A stretch of DNA of 64,000 bases from Verrucomicrobiota bacterium (GTDB taxonomy: Bacteria; Verrucomicrobiota; Verrucomicrobiia; CAIQCK01), in NCBI GenBank assembly GCA_016222825.1, contig JACRQF010000015.1:62001-126000 (forward strand), given 5' to 3'. Of the stretch, positions 23,977 to 32,090 are shown piece by piece. Every line of letters begins with the position of its first letter. Positions within the stretch are counted from its first letter, which is position 1. The notes under the pieces were generated by a model, which did no database searches, was not told where the DNA came from, and was given only the letters and a program-made list of their open reading frames with translations. The position numbers and the translations under genes are program-made.

Positions 23977-25467
23977 TCAGCGTCCCGTGGCTTCGAGGTA
24001 GTCGCATAGCCGTCGGACGTTCCGAATAAACACGTCTGTCTCGACCCGGCCGTCGAACTCCCAGTTGCGGCGCTCGACGTGGCCTTTGGTGACCCAGCGG
24101 CTCTGGCTGTCGAGCGCGGCGATGATCTCCTTCACAGCCGGCGCAAGCGACCGGGCCGACGACTTCTTCTTCCTGGCCTGCCGCGCCTTCAGGAACGTCT
24201 CGCGGCCGTCGCGCTTCAGTTTTTCGTAGAACGCGATCGTCTTCTCCACGCCGTAGTCACCGCTCCACGAGTAGTGTTTCTGGCGCTCGTCGCTGATGTC
24301 TTCGAAACGATAGTGGATCTTCCCGTCGCGGTCGCCGAAGACCTGCTTGTTTGTCTTCAGCTCGTAATAGCGCGCCCATTTGCCCGGCGCGATGGTGCTC
24401 CGTTTGAACCACGCGATGGCGGCGGGCAACGGCTGGAGAAACTTCTCGTCGCCGGTTTCGATGTAGAGATTCATCAGGATGCGCATCGCACCGACGCTCT
24501 CGTTGCCGGTGATGGCCGGCGGCTCGAAAGCGCGCGCCCACGCCGGCTCCATCTGGAAGTTGTATTGCTGCGCCCACGCCGGCTGCGGCTCCGGCATCTG
24601 CGCGAGGATGAGGAAATCGCCACCCTTCTTCGCCGCCGCAAGATACTCCGGCTTGCCGGTGCGGTGGTAGGCGTCGAGCATCGTCTCGATGCAATCGTGC
24701 TGTGTGTTGTCGTTGAGCGTGTAGTGGGTGTAATAGCTCCGCTTGGGATGCTCGCGCGGATAGCTTTCCGGATAACGGGCTTTTATCACAGGGCATTCGT
24801 CGGCCTTGTGGGGCTGACCGTCCCAACCTTGCGGCCACGCGCCGTTGGGATGTTGCGCTTCGAGCATCTTCTTGAGGCCATAATCGAGCGCTTCGCGGAT
24901 GCGCGTGTCTCGATCGCCCGCCTTTTCGTCCGAACCCTTGCTGGCGTCGGCGACGGCGAGCAGGAAACGGGTCGCGCTCTGGGTGTTGTTGTCGTCGAAG
25001 GTGGTGATGTTCCGGCGTTTCGCGAGTTGGTCTGCCGAGAGCTTCCCCTTGTCGGTGCGCAAATAAGTGCGCTGGTTGTTCGGGTCGAAGTCAATCGAGT
25101 AGCCCCAGCCGCCCGATTCGAGCTGGCCGCGGGCGAGCGCGTCGGCGGCGGCTTGCGCGGCGTCGAGGTAATGCGCATCCTTCGTGACCTCATAGGCGCG
25201 CAGGAACGCCATGCCGACCGACGGCGTGCCGGGCGGCTGAATCCAGATTTGCGTGGCTGTGGCCTTGCCCTCGCCGGCGCGGGTCTTGAGGTCGAGGGAG
25301 TATTTCCAAAGGAAGCCGCCCTCGGTGGAGATGGAGCGCATGTAGGCAGTGGCTTTCTCCAGCGCGCCACGCACCTGCGCACGGAGGTCGCCGTCGTCGC
25401 CCAAGCCGGGTGCCGCGGGAAGTCCAAGCATCGCCAACAACAGCAGTCGGCTTCGGATGGTTCTCAT
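23977..25467 (-). CDS. Exported pectate lyase, PL10 family
   Basis: A 496-residue protein from the ATG at 25467. Signal peptide: RTIRSRLLLLAMLGLPAAPGLG. PL10 hallmarks include GGWGYSIDF, NITTFDDNNTQSATRFLL, HPNGAWPQGW and PAWAQQYNFQMEPAWAR. These enzymes cleave polygalacturonate by beta-elimination with calcium, using an Arg base. A C-terminal 100-residue extension, rich in Lys/Arg, exceeds the minimal catalytic domain. A TAGTCT hexamer lies 8 bp upstream with no ribosome site, suggesting leaderless expression. It supports pectin use by the organism. Confidence 0.9.
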   Translation of the reverse strand: MRTIRSRLLLLAMLGLPAAPGLGDDGDLRAQVRGALEKATAYMRSISTEGGFLWKYSLDLKTRAGEGKATATQIWIQPPGTPSVGMAFLRAYEVTKDAHYLDAAQAAADALARGQLESGGWGYSIDFDPNNQRTYLRTDKGKLSADQLAKRRNITTFDDNNTQSATRFLLAVADASKGSDEKAGDRDTRIREALDYGLKKMLEAQHPNGAWPQGWDGQPHKADECPVIKARYPESYPREHPKRSYYTHYTLNDNTQHDCIETMLDAYHRTGKPEYLAAAKKGGDFLILAQMPEPQPAWAQQYNFQMEPAWARAFEPPAITGNESVGAMRILMNLYIETGDEKFLQPLPAAIAWFKRSTIAPGKWARYYELKTNKQVFGDRDGKIHYRFEDISDERQKHYSWSGDYGVEKTIAFYEKLKRDGRETFLKARQARKKKSSARSLAPAVKEIIAALDSQSRWVTKGHVERRNWEFDGRVETDVFIRNVRRLCDYLEATGR

Positions 25468-25593
25468 GGCCGCGAAGACTAGCAGGTCGCAGGGGCCGCG
25501 CGCCAGCACGCGAAGGCCGCAATTTTCTGGAAAAGGACGAGCCGGTGTTGTTTGATGCGCCGCGCCAAAGACCGTCAACGTAATCTCACGACC

Positions 25594-27159
25594 ATGAAAC
25601 AACTGCTCGCCTTCATCATCGTCGCTGGCTGCGCGCTGGCCGGGGCCGCCGACTCCAAGCGTCCGAACATCGTTTTCATCTTCTCCGACGACCACGCCTA
25701 CCAAGCCGTCAGCGCCTACGGTGACGCGCGCAAGTTGCTTGAGACGCCAAACCTCGACCGCATCGCGCGCGAAGGAATGCGGTTTGACCGGTGCTTGATT
25801 CCCAACTCCATATGCGGCCCCAGCCGTGCCACGGTGATGACCGGAAAATACAGCCACGCGAACCGGTTCTACAACAACAGCAACAGCCGCTTCGACGGCT
25901 CGCAGACCACGATGCCGAAGCTGCTTCAGGCTGCCGGCTACCAGACCGCTGTCGTTGGCAAATGGCATCTTGTCAGCGACCCGACGGGGTTCGACTACTG
26001 GGAAATCCTCCCCGGCCAGGGCGTCTATTACAATCCGCCGATGATCCGCAACGGCGAGAAGGTCAAGCACGACGGCTACACCACCGACATCATCACCGAC
26101 CTCTCCATCGAGTGGCTCAAGAAGCGCGATCCATCCAAGCCGTTCCTGCTCATGTGTCACAACAAAGCTCCGCACCGCGAGTGGGAGCCGAACCTCAAGC
26201 ACCTCGGCCACGATGGCGACCGCAAATATCCGGAGCCGGAGACGCTCTTCGACGATTATGCCGGCCGCGGCAAGGCCGAGCGCGAGCAGGACATGACCAT
26301 CGAGAAGACGATGACGGAGCGCGACCTCAAGCTAGTCGCGCCGGGGCAACTCACGCCGGAGCAGCTCAAGGTCTGGAACGCCTACTACGAGCCGCGCAAC
26401 GAGGCGTTCCGCAAGGCCAACCCGCAGGGCAAGGAGCTTGTCCGCTGGAAATACAACCGCTACATGCACGACTACCTCGGTTGCATCAAGAGCGTGGACG
26501 AGAACGCCGGCCGACTGCTGAAGTTCCTCGACGAAGCCGGCCTCGCCGAGAACACCATCGTCGTCTATTCCTCCGACCAGGGCTTCTACCTCGGCGAACA
26601 CGGCTGGTTCGACAAACGCTGGATCTTCGAGGAATCACTCCGCTCGCCGTTGCTGGCGCGCTGGCCCGGCGTCACCAAGCCCGGCAGCGTCAACAAGGAC
26701 ATCGTCTCCAACCTCGACTTCGCCGGGACGTTCCTCGAAGCCGCGGGCGCGCCGGTTCCCGCTGAGATGCAGGGCCGCAGCCTCGTGCCGTTGCTGAAAG
26801 GCCGGACGCCGGGCGACTGGCGAAAGAGTTTCTACTACCATTATTACGAGTTCCCCGGTCCGCACAGCGTCGCGCGCCACTACGGCGTCGTGACCGACCG
26901 CTACAAACTCGTGCGTTTCTACGAGCCGGCGATGAACTACTGGGAACTCTTCGACCTCCAGAAAGACCCGCGTGAACTGCGCAGCGTTTATGGCCAAGCC
27001 GACTACGCTGACGTGCAGAAGAAGCTCGAAACCGAACTCGCCCGCCTCCGCGCTGAACTCAAAGTCCCCGATCCGGACCCGGAGGAAACAATCATCAAGC
27101 GCGGTGCGGGCAAGGCGGGCAAAACCGGCAAGGCCGGCGGCAGGAAGAAGGCGAAGTAA
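25594..27159 (+). CDS. Exported type I sulfatase (S1 family)
   Basis: A 521-residue protein from the ATG at 25594, which gives the signal peptide KQLLAFIIVAGCALAGA. The formylglycine motif C-G-P-S-R has its Cys at residue 74, followed by ATVMTGKYSHANR. Metal ligands: FIFSDDHA near the start and YSSDQGFYLGEHG, with HNKAPHREW in the middle. It hydrolyses sulfate esters from polysaccharides after conversion of Cys74 to formylglycine by a maturase not encoded here. The tail is Lys/Gly-rich. The substrate is unassigned; N-sulfoglucosamine- or fucan-type sulfatases are possibilities. Confidence 0.93.
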   Translation: MKQLLAFIIVAGCALAGAADSKRPNIVFIFSDDHAYQAVSAYGDARKLLETPNLDRIAREGMRFDRCLIPNSICGPSRATVMTGKYSHANRFYNNSNSRFDGSQTTMPKLLQAAGYQTAVVGKWHLVSDPTGFDYWEILPGQGVYYNPPMIRNGEKVKHDGYTTDIITDLSIEWLKKRDPSKPFLLMCHNKAPHREWEPNLKHLGHDGDRKYPEPETLFDDYAGRGKAEREQDMTIEKTMTERDLKLVAPGQLTPEQLKVWNAYYEPRNEAFRKANPQGKELVRWKYNRYMHDYLGCIKSVDENAGRLLKFLDEAGLAENTIVVYSSDQGFYLGEHGWFDKRWIFEESLRSPLLARWPGVTKPGSVNKDIVSNLDFAGTFLEAAGAPVPAEMQGRSLVPLLKGRTPGDWRKSFYYHYYEFPGPHSVARHYGVVTDRYKLVRFYEPAMNYWELFDLQKDPRELRSVYGQADYADVQKKLETELARLRAELKVPDPDPEETIIKRGAGKAGKTGKAGGRKKAK

Positions 27160-27236
27160 GCGAGGTCCGCCGCTAAAAGTTACCCCGCTCAGGAAGCCGG
27201 AGCCTCCCACATCAGGGACTCGTGACACCCGCTGCA

Positions 27237-27725
27237 CTATGGCAGCTTCTCGGCGAGCACCTTGTCGGCCTGCGTCTTGCGAAACGCCTTCAGCTTTTCG
27301 CGCAACTCCGGGCGCGAGTTGGCAAGGATGGCAACGGCCAGCAGCGCGGCGTTTTTCGCGCCCGCCGAGCCGATTGCCAGCGTGCCCACGGGAATGCCGC
27401 CGGGCATCTGCACCGTCGAGAGCAGCGAGTCCAGCCCGCCGAGCGACTTGGTTTCCATCGGCACGCCGAGCACGGGCAACGTGGTGTGCGCCGCCGCCAC
27501 GCCGGCGAGATGGGCCGCGCCGCCCGCCGCGGCGATGACGACCTCGACGCCGTTGGCCTCGGCGCTTGAAATGAAACCGGTGACGAGTCCCGGCGTGCGA
27601 TGCGCCGACATGACGCGGCACTCGTGCGGCACGCCAAACTCGGCCAGCGTGTCGGCCGCGCCTTTCATCACGTCCCAGTCCGACTTGCTGCCCATGATTA
27701 CGACCACCAGAGGTTTGTTGTTCAT
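27237..27725 (-). CDS. purE: N5-carboxyaminoimidazole ribonucleotide mutase
   Basis: A 162-residue protein from the ATG at 27725, preceded by GAGGA. Class I PurE motifs: VVVIMGSKSDWDVM, VMSAHRTP, IAAAGGAAHLAGV, and PGGIPVGTLAIG. It converts N5-CAIR to CAIR in purine synthesis, forming an octamer. purK is not adjacent. The gene follows larB by 60 bp; the two proteins belong to the same structural superfamily. Confidence 0.95.
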   Translation of the reverse strand: MNNKPLVVVIMGSKSDWDVMKGAADTLAEFGVPHECRVMSAHRTPGLVTGFISSAEANGVEVVIAAAGGAAHLAGVAAAHTTLPVLGVPMETKSLGGLDSLLSTVQMPGGIPVGTLAIGSAGAKNAALLAVAILANSRPELREKLKAFRKTQADKVLAEKLP

Positions 27726-27785
27726 TGTCCTCGTCCTCGATTGCTGATGCGCTAACCGTAGCTCGCATCCATTGCGTTTCACGCT

Positions 27786-28517
27786 CTACGTCTTATGTCT
27801 CACGCCTGCCGCCATCCGGTTGGCGATCAGCGCCGCCGTCGCGCCGGCGCCGAAACCGTTGTCAATGTTCACCACCGTCAGGCCCGGCGCGCAGCTCTGG
27901 AGCATCGTCATGAGCGCCCCTTCGCCTCGACCGCCGTAGCCGTAGCCCGTTGAAACCGGCACGCCGATCACCGGCGCGTGCAGCAACCCGCGCACCACGG
28001 CGGGCAGCGCGCCTTCCATGCCGGCGCAGACGACAGCGCAGGCAATGTCCGCTTCGTGCATCTGGTGGAGCGGGTCAATCAGCCGGTGAATCCCGGCAAT
28101 GCCGACATCGTAGAACTTCAGCACCTCACAGCCCATCAGTTCCGCCGTCACACGCGCTTCTTCCGCCACGCGGAGGTCCGCCGTGCCCGCCGCGACGACG
28201 GCGATGCGTCCGCCGGTGCGTTTCGGCGCGAAGCCGCGACGCCGCGCCACCAGCGTCCGCGCCAGCGGGTTGCAGTCGAGTTGGAATCGCTTGCCGAGCT
28301 TGCGCCGGGCCAGCGCCGCGCACTCGTCGGAAACGTGCGTGGCGAGAGCCTGGCCCGCAGCCTCGGCCAATCGCGCGAGGATGGCGACGACCTGCTGGTG
28401 GGTCTTGCTGGCGGCAAACACCGCCTCCGGGATGCCGGTGCGTTCGTGACGTTTCGCGTCGAGCCGCGCGAAATGGCCGACTGTCTCGACGGCGTGCAAC
28501 TGCGCCGCAGTTCCCAT
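27786..28517 (-). CDS. larB: Nickel-pincer cofactor biosynthesis protein LarB
   Basis: A 243-residue protein from the ATG at 28517. Residues 1-100: LDAKRHERTGIPEAVFAASKT, the LarB-specific N-terminus; residues 105-243: a PurE-like domain with VVAAGTADLRVAEEA, YDVGIAGIHRL, VVCAGMEGALPAVV and VSTGYGYGG. LarB carboxylates and hydrolyses nicotinic acid adenine dinucleotide in the first step toward the nickel-pincer nucleotide used by lactate racemase and relatives. larC, larE and larA are not in this window. A short N-terminus compared with some homologues leaves the start a little uncertain. Confidence 0.92.
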   Translation of the reverse strand: MGTAAQLHAVETVGHFARLDAKRHERTGIPEAVFAASKTHQQVVAILARLAEAAGQALATHVSDECAALARRKLGKRFQLDCNPLARTLVARRRGFAPKRTGGRIAVVAAGTADLRVAEEARVTAELMGCEVLKFYDVGIAGIHRLIDPLHQMHEADIACAVVCAGMEGALPAVVRGLLHAPVIGVPVSTGYGYGGRGEGALMTMLQSCAPGLTVVNIDNGFGAGATAALIANRMAAGVRHKT

Positions 28518-28713
28518 GGTTTTCCTGTGTTTGGCCGTTTTCAAAGCGGGACATTCATGCCAACAAATCCGTCTTCCCACAAGCGCCAAGAATGGTGCGA
28601 TCCGAAAAGGCGGACGGTCGGACTGTGGCGCCGGCATCTCTTCCGGGGATGTTCCGATGCTTTGCGAGAAGAACGCCGGCAGGCCAGCGCCACGACGGGT
28701 TTTCACTTTCTCG

Positions 28714-28741
28714 TTGTCAGCGGCGGAAGATGCGGTAGTCT
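28714..28741 (+). promoter_or_regulatory. Candidate promoter of the tandem GH29 gene
   Basis: TTGTCA (28714-28719), 16-bp spacer, TAGTCT (28736-28741), followed by a leader with GGAGAAAGG before the ATG at 28768. The -35 matches five of six bases; the -10 is weak but recurs upstream of other genes in the window. Confidence 0.42.
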
Positions 28742-28767
28742 GCCCGCGCTTGGAGAAAGGAAAACTT

Positions 28768-31700
28768 ATGCGCCGAATCATGGTTCTTCTTGGAGTCATT
28801 TCCCTCGTGGGCTGCCAGCACACCCCGCCGTCGTCCAAAGCTCCTGCCGCGACTTCGGGAGCCGAGACGTCCGCGCAGCGCGAGGCGCGGATGAAATGGT
28901 GGCGCGAGGCGCGGTTCGGGATGTTCGTGCATTGGGGGTTGTATTCGGGCATGGCCGGCACCTGGGAAGGAAAGCCCGTCGGCAAGACCGGCGGCATGGA
29001 GTGGATCCAGCAGCGCGTGAAGGCCGACACCGACACTTACGCGGCGGCGGCGCTGCCGAAGTTCAAGCCGACGCCGGGCTTCGCGCGCGAGTGGGCGCGG
29101 CTCGCGAAGGAGGCGGGTTGCCGCTATCTGGTCTTCACGACGAAACATCACGAAGGTTTTGGCCTGTATGAATCGAAAGCAGGCGACTTCAACGCTGGCT
29201 CGAAGCTGCATCGCGACCTTGTGAAGGAGATCGTCGAGGCCTGCCACGCCGAGGGGCTGAAGGTTGGTTTCTATCACTCGGTCATTGACTGGCACCACGA
29301 CCAATACGCCTACGCGAAGTCACAGCAGCTTCCACATCCGCTCAAGGGCAAGCCGTATCCCAACGGCGAGCGCGACCACTCCAAATACGTTGACTACCTC
29401 CACAAGCAGGTTGGCGAACTGGTCTCCAACTACGGCAACGTGGACGTGCTCTGGTGGGATTACAGCTCGCAGGATTTTCAAGGCGACGAAGCTTGGCGGG
29501 CGTTCGACTTGATGAAGGAGGTGCGCGCCAAGCAGCCGGCGATCATCATGAACAACCGCCTCTTCCGCAGCCAGGAGGCGGGCTGGTCGGGCATGGGCAC
29601 CGAGGGCTTCATCCCGCAGCTTGACCCGAAATACGGCGACTTCATCACGCCGGAGCAGCACATCCCGGCGACCGGCATGCCGGGCGTGGATTGGGAGACG
29701 TGCATGACGCTGAATACGACCTGGGGCTACAGCGAGCACGACCAAGCGTGGAAGAGCGACGAGACGCTCGTCCGCAACCTCGTGGACATCGCGAGCAAAG
29801 GCGGCAACTACCTGCTGAACATCGGCCCGAAAGGCGACGGCAGCTTGACGCCGGAAACCCTCAAGTCCTTCCAAGCCATCGGCGCGTGGATGAAGAAGAA
29901 CGGCGAGGCCATCTACGCGACGCAAGCCAGTCCGTTTGAGTCGCTCGCGTGGGGTCGCTGCACGCAGAAGAAACTCGACGGCGGCAACACGCGGCTCTAC
30001 TTGCACGTCTTCGACTGGCCGAAGGACGGCAAGCTCGTCCTCAACACGCTCGCGAACAAGCCGCTGAAAGCTTGCCTGCTCGACGGCGGCAAACCGCTCG
30101 ACGCCACCGCCGGCGAGAACTGCGTGACCATCGCGTTGCCCGCCGAAGCGCCCGACAAGATCGCCACGGTCATCGCGCTCGACATCGTCGGCGCGCCGAA
30201 GATCGTGAAGCCCGATCCCTACGCTGACGAGACGCCCGCGCAGCGCGACGCGCGCATGAAGTGGTGGCGCGAGGCGCGGTTTGGGATGTTCATCCACTGG
30301 GGCGTCTATGCGGTCCCCGCCGGCACTTACAAGGGCGAGCAGATCAAGGGCATCGGCGAGTGGATCATGCACAACGGCAAGATTCCCGTCGCCGAGTATC
30401 GCGAGTTTGCGAAGCAGTTCAACCCGGTCAAATACAACGCCGACGAATGGGTCCGGCTCGCGAAGGAAGCCGGCATGAAATACATCGTCATCACCAGCAA
30501 GCACCACGACGGCTTCGCGTTGTTCGACTCGAAGGCCAGCGACTGGAACATCGTGAAAGCCACGCCCTACGGCAAAGACCTCCTGAAGCCGCTCGCCGAG
30601 GCCTGCAAGAAGCATGGCGTCAAGCTCGGGTTCTACTACTCACAGGCGCAGGACTGGACCAACCCCGGCGGTGCCGCGGCGCGCGGGCATTGGGATTCCG
30701 CGCAGGACGGTGACATGACCGAATACATCCGCAAAGTTGCCGTGCCGCAGGTGCGAGAGATTCTCACCAACTACGGCGAGTTCCCGGCGGTGCTCTGGTG
30801 GGACACGCCGAAGGATATGACGCCCGAGCGCGCCGAGATGCTCATCCCGCTTTTGAAGCTCAAGCCCGGCATCATCCACAACAACCGGCTCGGCGGCGGC
30901 TTCAAAGGCGACACCGAGACGCCGGAACAGCACATCCCCGCCACCGGTTATCCCGGCCGCGACTGGGAGACGTGCATGACGATGAACGACACGTGGGGCT
31001 TCAAGAGCTATGACCAGAACTGGAAACCGGTCGAGACGCTCATCCGCAACCTCGTGGACATCGCCAGCAAGGGTGGCAACTACCTGCTCAACGTCGGCCC
31101 GACCGCCGAGGGCTGCATCCCCGGACCGAGCATCGAGCGGCTCAAGGCCGTCGGCCAATGGATGAAGGTGAACAGCGCCGCCATCTATGCCACGAGCGCC
31201 AGCCCGTTCAAGCGGATCGCGTGGGGCCGTTGCACGAAGAAGCTCGACGCCAGCGGTGCGACGCTCTACCTGCACGTCTTCAACTGGCCCGCCGACGGCA
31301 GGCTGCTCGTTCCCGGCCTCAAGAACGCCGTCGAGTTCGCCTCGCTGCTCGCCACCGGCGCAAAGCTCGCCGCCGCCTCCGGTAACGAGGGTGTCACCAT
31401 CACCGTTCCCGCCGCCGCGCCCGACCCGATCTGTTCCGTCGTCGTGCTCAAGGTAAAAGGAGTGCTCGACATCGAGCAACCACTTCCCGCCCAGGCTGCT
31501 GACGGCACGATCACGCTCACAACCGACGACGTGATTCTCCACGGCAAGAAGCTCAAGGTCGAGCACACGCATCGCAAAGGGGCGCTCAAAGCCGCCGAGG
31601 GCAACATCGGCTTCTGGCTCGACCCGGCGGAGTGGATCGAATGGCAATTCAAAGTGATGCAGCCTGGCAAGTTCGAAGTCAGCGCAGAGATCGCTGCGAC

Positions 31701-31908
31701 CGGCAGCGGCAAGTTCACCGTGAGCGCCGGCAACTCCAAACTCGAAGCCGCCGCGCCGAAAACCGGCGATTTCAAGAAGTATAAGACCGTCAAGCTCGGC
31801 ACGATTGAGATCGGCGCCACCGGCAAGACATCTCTCGCCGTCAAGCCCGTCAAGACCGGCTGGCAGCCGCTCAACCTCAGCGCGCTCATCCTGAAGCCGG
31901 TGAAGTAG
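28768..31908 (+). CDS. Lipoprotein with two tandem GH29 alpha-L-fucosidase domains
   Basis: A 1046-residue protein from the ATG at 28768 (good ribosome site). Lipobox SLVGC puts the lipid on Cys16. Domain 1 (about 28-480) and domain 2 (about 488-900) are both GH29 and open alike: MKWWREARFGMFVHWG and MKWWREARFGMFIHWG. Both have TTKHHEGF/TSKHHDGF, TPEQHIPATG/PEQHIPATG and DIASKGGNYLLN. Predicted nucleophiles are Asp231 (VLWWDY) and Asp679 (VLWWDT). Residues 905-1046 form a beta-sandwich, perhaps carbohydrate binding. GH29 normally has one catalytic domain of about 450 residues, so this is a duplication-fusion. It releases fucose from glycans outside the cytoplasm. Confidence 0.93.
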   Translation: MRRIMVLLGVISLVGCQHTPPSSKAPAATSGAETSAQREARMKWWREARFGMFVHWGLYSGMAGTWEGKPVGKTGGMEWIQQRVKADTDTYAAAALPKFKPTPGFAREWARLAKEAGCRYLVFTTKHHEGFGLYESKAGDFNAGSKLHRDLVKEIVEACHAEGLKVGFYHSVIDWHHDQYAYAKSQQLPHPLKGKPYPNGERDHSKYVDYLHKQVGELVSNYGNVDVLWWDYSSQDFQGDEAWRAFDLMKEVRAKQPAIIMNNRLFRSQEAGWSGMGTEGFIPQLDPKYGDFITPEQHIPATGMPGVDWETCMTLNTTWGYSEHDQAWKSDETLVRNLVDIASKGGNYLLNIGPKGDGSLTPETLKSFQAIGAWMKKNGEAIYATQASPFESLAWGRCTQKKLDGGNTRLYLHVFDWPKDGKLVLNTLANKPLKACLLDGGKPLDATAGENCVTIALPAEAPDKIATVIALDIVGAPKIVKPDPYADETPAQRDARMKWWREARFGMFIHWGVYAVPAGTYKGEQIKGIGEWIMHNGKIPVAEYREFAKQFNPVKYNADEWVRLAKEAGMKYIVITSKHHDGFALFDSKASDWNIVKATPYGKDLLKPLAEACKKHGVKLGFYYSQAQDWTNPGGAAARGHWDSAQDGDMTEYIRKVAVPQVREILTNYGEFPAVLWWDTPKDMTPERAEMLIPLLKLKPGIIHNNRLGGGFKGDTETPEQHIPATGYPGRDWETCMTMNDTWGFKSYDQNWKPVETLIRNLVDIASKGGNYLLNVGPTAEGCIPGPSIERLKAVGQWMKVNSAAIYATSASPFKRIAWGRCTKKLDASGATLYLHVFNWPADGRLLVPGLKNAVEFASLLATGAKLAAASGNEGVTITVPAAAPDPICSVVVLKVKGVLDIEQPLPAQAADGTITLTTDDVILHGKKLKVEHTHRKGALKAAEGNIGFWLDPAEWIEWQFKVMQPGKFEVSAEIAATGSGKFTVSAGNSKLEAAAPKTGDFKKYKTVKLGTIEIGATGKTSLAVKPVKTGWQPLNLSALILKPVK

Positions 31909-32090
31909 GCGAACCCTGGCAGTTCAAGCTGCGCGTGGTTCTTCCGCGAAAGTAGCGCGGCCTCCAGAGCTGGGCAGAGCGCAAGAGCGTCCTTGCAAAC
32001 TGCGAGTCGGGATTTCAGACTGTGCCCATGATCAACCGGCTCCCGTTGACCTGCGCGCAGACTATCGGCACCGGCGTTTCACTCTTGGCC

